A stretch of DNA of 9,013 nt, from positions 1-9,013 of the forward strand of contig CAILUB010000273.1 of NCBI GenBank assembly GCA_903837305.1, written 5' to 3'. A program made the translations under genes and the position numbers. Below are positions 1-6,150 of the stretch, one piece after another (position 1 is the stretch's first letter; each line of letters starts with the position of its first letter). Origin of the DNA: an uncultured Cytophagaceae bacterium. Its GTDB lineage: Bacteria; Bacteroidota; Bacteroidia; Cytophagales; Spirosomataceae. The notes under the pieces were generated by a model. That model was given only the letters and a program-made list of their open reading frames with translations, did no database searches and was not told the origin of the DNA.

Positions 1-50
1 ATTTTAATAAAACCATAAATCGGATCATTAATAATTTTAGTCGGGTACAT
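1..50 (-). CDS. HD-superfamily phosphohydrolase-like protein, N-terminal fragment (partial)
   Basis: The minus strand has an ATG at 50-48 that opens a frame running off the left edge, giving MYPTKIINDPIYGFIK. The stretch KIINDPIYGFI resembles the conserved opening of bacterial HD-superfamily phosphohydrolases related to dGTP triphosphohydrolases (COG1078 type), which usually begin with a short lysine-rich start, then a NDPVYGFI-like motif, and reach their metal-binding HD residues much later. Those residues lie outside the window, so the catalytic domain cannot be checked. An in-frame TAG lies eight codons upstream and no other ATG or GTG falls between, which supports this start. A TAAATTTC sequence on the minus strand (73-66) resembles a Bacteroidota -7 element, but no -33 TTTG is seen at the right distance. 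The family call rests on only 16 residues. Confidence 0.55.
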   Translation of the reverse strand, partial: MYPTKIINDPIYGFIK

Positions 51-137
51 GGGATATTCTTTTCCGAAATTTAGCTAAAAAGGTTAGTATTCCTTAATTT
101 TGTACCACATTGAATTCCATTGAAGGATGTACAATGC

Positions 138-211
138 GGACTTGTAGCTCAGTTGGTTAGAGCATCTGACTCATAATCAGGGGGTCCATGGTTCGAGCCC
201 ATGCTGGTCCA
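138..211 (+). tRNA. tRNA with anticodon CAT (tRNA-Ile2 or elongator tRNA-Met)
   Basis: A full cloverleaf can be folded by hand. The acceptor stem is 138-144 with 204-210; the D stem 147-150/160-163 has loop AGTTGGTTA; the anticodon stem 165-169/177-181 has loop CTCATAA (anticodon CAT at 172-174); the variable loop is 182-186; the T stem 187-191/199-203 has loop TTCGAGC; the discriminator is A211. CCA is not encoded (CTC follows), so it must be added by nucleotidyltransferase. The acceptor stem has one T-T mismatch (143/205) and a T-G pair (142/206). It is not an initiator type, because pair 1-72 is a normal G-C. A CAT anticodon with this loop fits either elongator Met or the lysidine-modified Ile2. 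The C4-G69 pair is one that the E. coli lysidine synthetase TilS favours, giving a slight lean to Ile2. Confidence 0.95.
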
Positions 212-222
212 CTCTTTTTTTT

Positions 223-255
223 ACCATACTCTTATCATGAGAGTATGGTTTTTTT
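223..255 (+). terminator. Intrinsic terminator behind the tRNA gene
   Basis: A perfect 10-bp stem (ACCATACTCT at 223-232 with AGAGTATGGT at 240-249) encloses a 7-base loop and runs straight into a T tract (249-255). This is a classic Rho-independent terminator for plus-strand transcription, 11 bases after the tRNA. Read from the minus strand, the same hairpin is followed by a run of A, not T, so it is not a standard terminator for the convergent transporter gene, whose stop codon (256-254) overlaps the T tract. Confidence 0.85.
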
Positions 256-1507
256 ATGCGACAAATTCTAAATAGAGTAACGCCCCTGCAGCAAAAGTCA
301 TTATCAGTAAGGCGGCTAATCCTAAAGCATTCGAAAGCCTTGAATTTGTATTTTCACCCATGATTTCCTTATTGTTCGAAATATGTAAGATGATGGCAAT
401 TAAAACTGGCGCAGTCATCCCATATAAGATAGCCGTATAAATTAAGGCGTCAATAGGGGATATACCTATATAATTCAAAGAAAGGCCTACTAATAAGGAG
501 AAAGCAATAATAGAATAGAAGCCTTTGGCCTCATGGAACCTCTTATTCAGTCCTTGTTCCCAACCAAACGTTTCTGTGAAAATGTAGGAGAGAGATCCAC
601 TCAATACAGGGATAGCGATTAAACCTGTTCCGATAATACCAATAGCGAATAACAAATAGGCTAAATCGCCTGCTAAGGGTTTCAAAGCTGAAGCAGCTTG
701 CTCAACGGTATCAATTTGGTGGATACCGCTATTATATAAGACAGTCCCTGTAGTTAGAATGATAAAATACATGACAAAACCCGAAAAAGTCATTCCAAAA
801 TCAACGTCTTGCTCCATTTCATTAATTATCCGCTTATTCACCAGTAATTTTTTATGGACATTCATTTCTTCCACTTCCACGGATGCCTGCCAAAAGAACA
901 AATAAGGTGAAATTGTAGTACCTAAAATCCCCACTAAAATGGCAATATACTCTTTTGTGAATTCAATTTTGGGGATAAATGTGGCAATCAAAATCTCCTT
1001 TAAATCTTGTTTGTAAAGGAAAGGGACAACAAAATAAACTAACATGACGATGCACAAATATTTTAAAATGGATGCTATTTGAGTATAGGGTAAATAAACA
1101 ATCAGACCAATCAACAGAATTGTGAAAAATACACTAAAATAACTTTGATCAATCGATGGGAATAATAAGTTACCTACGGCTCCCATGCCAGCTATATCAG
1201 CTCCTATATTCATAATGATAGCAGGGAAACTGAAAAGCAGCATTAGATAGAGCAATGGCTTGGGGTAATGCTTTTTAAGCGTACCGGTTAATCCTTGTTT
1301 TGTCACTAAACCAATTCTTGCACACATTTTCTGAATAGCAGCCATCAATGGAAAAGCAATTAAGGAAGTCCATAGAGTGGAAAGTCCAAATCCTGCACCT
1401 GCTTGTGAATAGGTGGCTATCCCCGAAGGATCGTCATCACTTGCTCCAGTTACTAAGCCGGGTCCTAAAAGCTTCCAAAATCGAGTAATCCTTCTTTTAA
1501 TATCCAT
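254..1507 (-). CDS. Nramp-family divalent metal ion transporter, non-canonical metal site
   Basis: This is a 417-residue polytopic inner-membrane protein of the Nramp/MntH family (COG1914), whose members couple divalent metal uptake to protons. Recognisable features are the N-terminal GPGLVTGASDDDPSG segment (residues 15-29, helix 1), the long run of hydrophobic helices, and the helix 6 segment GTTISPYLFFW (196-206). Canonical members carry DPGN in helix 1 and MPH in helix 6. Here these read DPSG (26-29) and SPY (200-202), so the helix 1 Asp is kept while the metal-coordinating Asn and Met are replaced by Gly and Ser. This places the protein in the divergent Nramp-related branch, where substrate could be Mn, Mg or another ion. 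The ATG at 1507 fits the family N-terminus; the leader has no Shine-Dalgarno motif. It faces the regulator gene across 89 bases and converges on the tRNA. Confidence 0.9.
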   Translation of the reverse strand: MDIKRRITRFWKLLGPGLVTGASDDDPSGIATYSQAGAGFGLSTLWTSLIAFPLMAAIQKMCARIGLVTKQGLTGTLKKHYPKPLLYLMLLFSFPAIIMNIGADIAGMGAVGNLLFPSIDQSYFSVFFTILLIGLIVYLPYTQIASILKYLCIVMLVYFVVPFLYKQDLKEILIATFIPKIEFTKEYIAILVGILGTTISPYLFFWQASVEVEEMNVHKKLLVNKRIINEMEQDVDFGMTFSGFVMYFIILTTGTVLYNSGIHQIDTVEQAASALKPLAGDLAYLLFAIGIIGTGLIAIPVLSGSLSYIFTETFGWEQGLNKRFHEAKGFYSIIAFSLLVGLSLNYIGISPIDALIYTAILYGMTAPVLIAIILHISNNKEIMGENTNSRLSNALGLAALLIMTFAAGALLYLEFVA

Positions 1508-1542
1508 TTCATTTATCAGTATAGTGGTAATTTACTAAGTAT

Positions 1543-1559
1543 TGATTTTGAATCATTAT
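1543..1559. promoter_or_regulatory. Short palindrome with Fur-like half-site in the divergent spacer
   Basis: TGATT-TTG-AATCA (1543-1555) is a perfect 5-3-5 inverted repeat in the 89-base spacer between the metal transporter and the membrane regulator. Its right half plus flank, AATCATTAT (1551-1559), equals one half of the E. coli Fur consensus, while the left half matches poorly. It overlaps the TTTG of the promoter candidate for the regulator gene. In AT-rich DNA a repeat this short can arise by chance. Confidence 0.2.
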
Positions 1560-1579
1560 ATTTTAGTACATTACATTTA
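1547..1579 (+). promoter_or_regulatory. Candidate Bacteroidota-type promoter for the regulator operon
   Basis: TTTG (1547-1550), a 21-base spacer and TACATTTA (1572-1579) match the Bacteroidota primary-sigma pattern TTTG / TAnnTTTG except for the last base. The implied transcription start lies about 10-12 bases before the ATG at 1597, which is a short leader. The call is by pattern alone. Confidence 0.3.
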
Positions 1580-1596
1580 TATCTAACCACTTCATA

Positions 1597-2733
1597 ATGC
1601 TGTTTCTATTTCAATCGATTTTTGTCATGACGCTATTTACTAGTTTTATGACTCCCTCGATCATATTCTTGAAATCAAGGGGTTCCTTTTTTGCTAATCC
1701 TAACATCTATCTTGCTATTTTATTTTTTATTTCGGGGATTTATTGTTTGACTGTTTATTCGATGTCTTTAGGACATAGTTTATTTTTTACGGTTTTATTA
1801 TATGGCAATTTCTCGTCTATATATTTCCTAATTGGACCCTTATTGTTTTTCTATTTACGAAGTTTGCATACAGGCAAAACACAGTTGAAACGTGCTGATT
1901 TTTGGCATATTTTGCCCTTTTTAATTGTCTTTATAGATACCATTCCGTATTATTTTTCCCCATATGCGTATAAAATAGAAATTGTAAGGCAAGTGTTTAG
2001 TGATTGGACTGCGATGTTTTCAATTAAGTTAGGATTCGTAATTAATTCAGCACATTTATATCTTATGCGTCCCTTACTATTGACTTGCTATACTTTTTGG
2101 GGAATAATTTATTTGAAAAAAAATAAGTTGTACTTCTTTAAAGCTACACGTTTAGGGTTTTGGTTAGGTGCTTTTATACTTTTACAATGGATTGTTTTTG
2201 CGGGAATGAGTTCTGTTTTTTTAGGGGTTTGGCTGGAAGATAACTGGGGTTATTCTTTTTTAAATCATCCTGGTGAGATAAAGTACATCTCGCTAATGGC
2301 CTATATGGTGATGGTTTGTACCTTGTATTTCTTTCCACAGGTCATCTATTTAGATGTGGATAAGTTTAAAAGAGTATTAACTCCACAGGACGAGTATTGG
2401 TGGCAGTTTGATCAGGCTATTAACGCCTGTTATATCTTCAATAAACCATTCTTGCAGCCAATGCTATCTTTGGATCAATTAGGGGAATTAGTGCAAAAAG
2501 ATAAAAAAGAATTAAATGATTTTTTCGAGCTTTACCTTTTTACTAATTTCACTGATGAAATGAATCGTTTGAGAATTCAATATGCTAAGCATTTAATTAA
2601 ACAGGGTTGTTTAAATAAATCTTGTTTAAAAGGATTGTTTAAAGATTCTGGTTTTGAAAATGACGAAAAATTGCAGCACTTTTTTTTAGAATTTGAGGGA
2701 ATGAGTGTGAAGGAGTTTATTCAAACAATATAA
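1597..2733 (+). CDS. Membrane-anchored AraC-type transcriptional regulator
   Basis: This 378-residue protein has two parts. Residues 1-250 hold about seven hydrophobic segments (roughly 1-24, 37-58, 62-88, 103-120, 145-172, 187-212, 228-250), like the 7TM sensor half found in many Bacteroidota regulators. Residues 285-378 resemble the AraC/XylS DNA-binding domain: a first helix-turn-helix around SLDQLGELVQKDKKELNDFF, a linker helix containing NRLRIQYAKHLI (323-334), and a second unit ending in GFENDEKLQHFFLEFEGMSVKEF (352-374), which matches the usual GF...S.F...FK...GMTP.EF pattern. The second unit is degenerate: SGFENDEKLQ replaces the common GFxSxSxFxR signature, so DNA contact may be altered. 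The membrane half would sense an unknown signal. The next gene follows after 11 bases and is probably co-transcribed. The gene is notably T-rich, as expected for a membrane protein. The family call is fairly safe; signal and targets are unknown. Confidence 0.8.
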   Translation: MLFLFQSIFVMTLFTSFMTPSIIFLKSRGSFFANPNIYLAILFFISGIYCLTVYSMSLGHSLFFTVLLYGNFSSIYFLIGPLLFFYLRSLHTGKTQLKRADFWHILPFLIVFIDTIPYYFSPYAYKIEIVRQVFSDWTAMFSIKLGFVINSAHLYLMRPLLLTCYTFWGIIYLKKNKLYFFKATRLGFWLGAFILLQWIVFAGMSSVFLGVWLEDNWGYSFLNHPGEIKYISLMAYMVMVCTLYFFPQVIYLDVDKFKRVLTPQDEYWWQFDQAINACYIFNKPFLQPMLSLDQLGELVQKDKKELNDFFELYLFTNFTDEMNRLRIQYAKHLIKQGCLNKSCLKGLFKDSGFENDEKLQHFFLEFEGMSVKEFIQTI

Positions 2734-2744
2734 ATAAGTTTAAT

Positions 2745-3260
2745 ATGAAGAGTTTTTTGAGTTTATGTTTTGTTCTAGGCTTTTCATCTTTTGCCTTTTC
2801 TCAAAAAGTGATAAGTTCCTCTATCGGTTCAGGTGGTTCTACTACCATGGTAGATGGAAAATATTATTCCCAAATCATTGGTCAACAGAGCGCCGTTACG
2901 GGAACCTCTACTAAAGGTGGTGTTATTGTTCGCCAAGGTTTTAAACAGCCTTCTCTATTAGAAAGAAGTATTGCTGCCTCAGGGATTAAGTTAAATGTTC
3001 AGGAAGAAAATCCTATTACCTATACAGCTTTTCCGAATCCTTTTGTGGATAAATTAACCATCGGATTCTCTGTGCCGAGTACAAAGCCAACTTTTGTTGC
3101 CATTTATGATCAATTAGGGTCAGTTATCTACCAACATACCTATGAAGCGCCTCTAAAAGAAATTGTATTTACCGACTTTTCAGGGATACGAGTAGGTAAA
3201 TATGTTTTACATGTAATTTCATCAGGAAAACCTTTTTCAGCTACGATTGTAAAAGAATAA
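2745..3260 (+). CDS. Small secreted protein with T9SS type A sorting domain
   Basis: This 171-residue protein begins with a signal peptide (MKSFLSLCFVLGFSSFAFS, residues 1-19, cleaved near the QK at 20-21). Its last 80 residues fit the type A C-terminal sorting domain of the type IX secretion system: an FPNPF turn (96-100), beta strands DKLTIGFS and FVAIYDQLGSVIY, GKYVLHV (151-157), and a closing strand with GKPFSATIVKE (161-171). It should cross the inner membrane by Sec and the outer membrane by T9SS, with the sorting domain normally removed for cell-surface attachment or release. The mature part before the domain is only about 70 residues, rich in Gly, Ser and Thr, with a GQQSAVTG...GGVIVRQGFKQP pattern that I recall from other short T9SS proteins; its function is unknown to me. 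It sits 11 bases after the membrane regulator, probably in one operon. No T9SS machinery gene is in the window. Confidence 0.85.
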   Translation: MKSFLSLCFVLGFSSFAFSQKVISSSIGSGGSTTMVDGKYYSQIIGQQSAVTGTSTKGGVIVRQGFKQPSLLERSIAASGIKLNVQEENPITYTAFPNPFVDKLTIGFSVPSTKPTFVAIYDQLGSVIYQHTYEAPLKEIVFTDFSGIRVGKYVLHVISSGKPFSATIVKE

Positions 3261-3389
3261 TTAAAGCTTAACTTTTTGCGTTTTTCCTCCTCGTTAGTGA
3301 TTCATGATTCTTTTCAGTTTCTTCTTTACAATATGTGAAGAATGTTAGCTTAAAGAATATACTAATTTTAGTGAGTGGGAAATTGCTTT

Positions 3390-3417
3390 TTGAAGCAGGC
3401 AATCGTATGCTGTTCAA
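3390..3417. promoter_or_regulatory. Operator-like inverted repeat upstream of the rhamnosidase operon
   Basis: TTGAAGCAG (3390-3398) and CTGTTCAA (3410-3417) are inverted copies apart from one extra G in the left arm, separated by 11 bases. It lies directly upstream of a possible -35/-10 pair (3431-3460), where an activator site would be expected. Flanking GCTT (3385-3388) and AAGC (3416-3419) lengthen the symmetry with a bulge. A binding site for a rhamnose-responsive regulator is an inference; no regulator gene for it is in the window. Confidence 0.3.
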
Positions 3418-3430
3418 GCTAAAACCAAAG

Positions 3431-3460
3431 TTGTTTATACATACAATTTCAAATTATAAT
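3431..3460 (+). promoter_or_regulatory. Candidate promoter of the rhamnosidase-RhaT operon
   Basis: TTGTTT (3431-3436), an 18-base spacer and TATAAT (3455-3460) form a sigma70-like pair. The TTG also suits the Bacteroidota -33 element, although TATAAT is not the TAnnTTTG form usual in this phylum. The implied start, near 3467, would leave about 30 bases before the ATG at 3499 but only a few before the alternative GTG at 3472. No better pair is seen in the 3261-3498 spacer. Confidence 0.3.
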
Positions 3461-3498
3461 GCTAGTTTAGTGTGATTTTAGCTCTAAACCTTATCAAA

Positions 3499-6144
3499 AT
3501 GAAATTATTGGCTCTATTAGGTATGTTGTTGCCTTTTGGTTTATTTTCACAAGTCTCCATTCAATCAATTTCTGTTGAAAATCAACAAAATCCGCTTGGA
3601 ATTGGAGTAACTAATCCTCGATTCTCTTGGAAAATGACCTCTGAGAAGCGCAACGAATCTCAGACTGCTTATTTATTACGTGTTTTTCAAGGGAAGAAGC
3701 AAGTATGGAATACAGGAAAGGTGGCTTCTTCCGCCTCTTTATTTATTCCTTATGCAGGAGATAAGCTGCAGTCTAATGTAAAATACCAGGTCAAATTGCA
3801 GGTTTGGAACTCGGAGGGGAAAGCAAGCAAGGAATCCACATCTTCATTTACGACAGCTCTATTAAATAAAGAGGATTGGAAGGCGAAATGGATTAGTTCA
3901 GGATTGGCTGCAGATACAGTGAATGGTCGTGTACCATTTTTTTCGAGTCAATTCTTACTTAAGAAGCCAGTTAGTTCAGTTAGAGCTTTTGTGACGGCAA
4001 AAGGAGCTTATGAAGCTCAAATCAATGGATCTCGGGTAGGAGATTCCTATTTAAATCCAGGTTGGACGAGTTATAATAAGCATTTGCAGTTTCAGGTATA
4101 TGATTTGACAAAGCAGGTAAAACAAGGTCAGAATGATATAAAAGTACAAGTGGGTAGTGGTTGGTTTCGTTCTCGATTAGGCTGGCTAAATAATCAGAAT
4201 TATTATGGTTCTCAGACGGCTTTGCTTTGGCAAATTGAAATTATTTATCAAGATGGTTCTAAAGAAACGATGATATCTGATAAGCAATGGCAGGTAGGGT
4301 ATTCGTCTATTTTATCGTCTGAGATCTATGATGGGGAACATATTGATACGCGAATTCAACCTAATTCTATCAGTAATGCCATTGAAGTAGCTGGCAATTA
4401 CGATGTGTTAGTCGCTCAAATGAATGAGCCCATTAAAAAGCAAGATATTTTAGGCGTGAAACGTGTTATCACTAGTCCTAAAGGGTATAAAATTTTAGAT
4501 TTTGGTCAAAATATTGTAGGCTGGATTAAACTGAATGTAAAAGGTAAATCGGGCCAAAAGGTGGTGCTTCGTCACGTGGAGATGTTAGATAAAAATGGTG
4601 AGCCTTATTTTGAAAACCTGCGTTCTGCTAAAGCTCTAGCTTCTTATGAATTAAATGGTGAGCAGCAAGTGTTAGAGCCACACTTTACTTTCTTTGGATT
4701 CCGTTATGTGCAAGTGGAAGGAATAGAGGTAAATCCTGAGGATTACCAGGCGATTGCACTACATTCAGATATGGCTTCCTCGGGTTCATTTGAAACAAGT
4801 AATCCTTTATTGAATCAATTACAATCCAATATTCGATGGGGTCAAAAAGGAAACTTTTTAGATGTGCCTACAGATTGCCCTCAACGTGACGAGAGATTAG
4901 GTTGGACAGGTGATGCGGAGGTTTTTTCTCGGACGGCTTCCTTTAATTTTAATGTCAATCAATTTTTTGCCAAATGGTTAAAAGATGTCAAAGCGGATCA
5001 ATTCCCTAATGGCGCAGTACCTTTTGTGATTCCTGATATCTTAAATAAGCCTAATGTTAACCCTGAGGCACAAATTGGAGCGGCCGGATGGTCTGATGCA
5101 AGCATTATTATTCCTTACAATATTTATACGACTTATGGAGATAAGCAGATTTTAGAGAATCAATATGAAAGTATGAAAGCCTATCTAAATTATGTTCGCG
5201 GCGCAGCCAAGAATGATTTATGGAATACGGGTTTTCAGTTTGCCGATTGGTTGTCCTATCGGGTAGATGACTCGAAAGGGATGATTGGCCAAAAATCTGC
5301 CGTAACGGATAATTACTTAGTAGCTCAATGTTTTTTTGCCTACAATACAGAATTAATGGTGAAGACCGCTCGAATTTTAGGTAAAATGGAAGATTATAAA
5401 GAGTTTGAAAAACTTCAGGATCGAATCAAATTACAGTTCCAAAAGGAGTTCATGACAGCGAATGGCCGTTTGATTTCAGATACACAGACGGCTTATATTT
5501 TAGCTTTGCAGTTTGATATGATTCCGGGAAATTTAAGAGCTGCATCGTTAGAGCGATTAGTTAATAACATAAAAAGTTACAATTATCATCTAACCACCGG
5601 TTTCTTAGGGACACCTTTCTTGAATCCAGTCTTAAGTCGTTTTGGTAGAAATGATGTGGCCTATTCCTTATTGTTACAGGATACGTATCCCTCTTGGCTC
5701 TACCCAGTAAAGGCACACGGCGCGACGACTATTTGGGAGCGCTGGGATTCGATGAAGCCAGATAGTACATTTCAAGATCCAGGTATGACCTCTTTTAATC
5801 ACTATGCTTATGGGGCGATTGGGGATTGGATGTATCGTACGATTGGAGGTCTTGATACAGAGGAGTTTGATGGAGCGGGATATAAACAAATTGTAATTAA
5901 GCCAGAATTAGGAGGCAAATTAACTTATGCCAAAACTTCGCTAGAAACCCCTTATGGAAAAGTTTCCACGGATTGGACAGTAAATTCAGCTGGTTTTACA
6001 CTTAAAGTAGAAGTGCCAGTTAACGCAACAGCCACCGTTGTTTTGCCGACTTTTGGGTCTAATAAAAGGTATCAAGAGGGTGTTGAACTGACAGGTGATC
6101 GTATTCGCATAGGCAGTGGTTCTTATTCATTTACAGTTAATTAA
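3499..6144 (+). CDS. Alpha-L-rhamnosidase, glycoside hydrolase family 78, periplasmic
   Basis: This 881-residue enzyme hydrolyses terminal alpha-L-rhamnosides by inversion. Numbered from the ATG at 3499, residues 1-18 are a signal peptide (MKLLALLGMLLPFGLFSQ). Next come an Ig-like domain (about 20-120), the N-terminal rhamnosidase beta domain (about 155-315), the concanavalin-like domain (about 320-420), the (alpha/alpha)6 catalytic barrel (about 430-785) and a C-terminal beta domain (about 795-875). The signature DCPQRDERLGW (459-469) carries the presumed general acid Glu465, with Asp459 and Trp469 spaced as in Streptomyces avermitilis Rha78A. The presumed base is Glu747 in TTIWERWDS. A GTG at 3472 would add nine residues ahead of a good signal peptide and is disfavoured. 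There is no T9SS sorting domain, so a periplasmic site is likely. The rhamnose transporter gene follows after 6 bases. Natural substrate (pectin-derived, exopolysaccharide or flavonoid rhamnoside) cannot be told from sequence. Confidence 0.93.
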   Translation: MKLLALLGMLLPFGLFSQVSIQSISVENQQNPLGIGVTNPRFSWKMTSEKRNESQTAYLLRVFQGKKQVWNTGKVASSASLFIPYAGDKLQSNVKYQVKLQVWNSEGKASKESTSSFTTALLNKEDWKAKWISSGLAADTVNGRVPFFSSQFLLKKPVSSVRAFVTAKGAYEAQINGSRVGDSYLNPGWTSYNKHLQFQVYDLTKQVKQGQNDIKVQVGSGWFRSRLGWLNNQNYYGSQTALLWQIEIIYQDGSKETMISDKQWQVGYSSILSSEIYDGEHIDTRIQPNSISNAIEVAGNYDVLVAQMNEPIKKQDILGVKRVITSPKGYKILDFGQNIVGWIKLNVKGKSGQKVVLRHVEMLDKNGEPYFENLRSAKALASYELNGEQQVLEPHFTFFGFRYVQVEGIEVNPEDYQAIALHSDMASSGSFETSNPLLNQLQSNIRWGQKGNFLDVPTDCPQRDERLGWTGDAEVFSRTASFNFNVNQFFAKWLKDVKADQFPNGAVPFVIPDILNKPNVNPEAQIGAAGWSDASIIIPYNIYTTYGDKQILENQYESMKAYLNYVRGAAKNDLWNTGFQFADWLSYRVDDSKGMIGQKSAVTDNYLVAQCFFAYNTELMVKTARILGKMEDYKEFEKLQDRIKLQFQKEFMTANGRLISDTQTAYILALQFDMIPGNLRAASLERLVNNIKSYNYHLTTGFLGTPFLNPVLSRFGRNDVAYSLLLQDTYPSWLYPVKAHGATTIWERWDSMKPDSTFQDPGMTSFNHYAYGAIGDWMYRTIGGLDTEEFDGAGYKQIVIKPELGGKLTYAKTSLETPYGKVSTDWTVNSAGFTLKVEVPVNATATVVLPTFGSNKRYQEGVELTGDRIRIGSGSYSFTVN

Positions 6145-6150
6145 TCTATA

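Noticed and set aside
108..136. Short repeats upstream of the tRNA (CATTGAA twice, CATTG with CAATG)
   Set aside because: Repeats of 5-7 bases in AT-rich DNA are expected by chance, and no promoter pair with correct spacing to the tRNA start could be fitted around them.
3263..3285. Possible terminator after the T9SS protein gene (TTAAAGCTTAA followed by T runs)
   Set aside because: The stem is short, AT-rich and has almost no loop, so it would not form a stable hairpin; no other terminator is evident in the spacer.
3472..3498. GTG start of the rhamnosidase giving nine extra residues
   Set aside because: The ATG at 3499 begins directly with a typical signal peptide and has an AAA leader; the longer form adds MILALNLIK in front and would leave almost no leader after the candidate promoter.
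5674..5889. Minus-strand open frame inside the rhamnosidase gene
   Set aside because: It lies opposite the conserved catalytic region of GH78 and its translation resembles no family; it is a shadow of the real gene.
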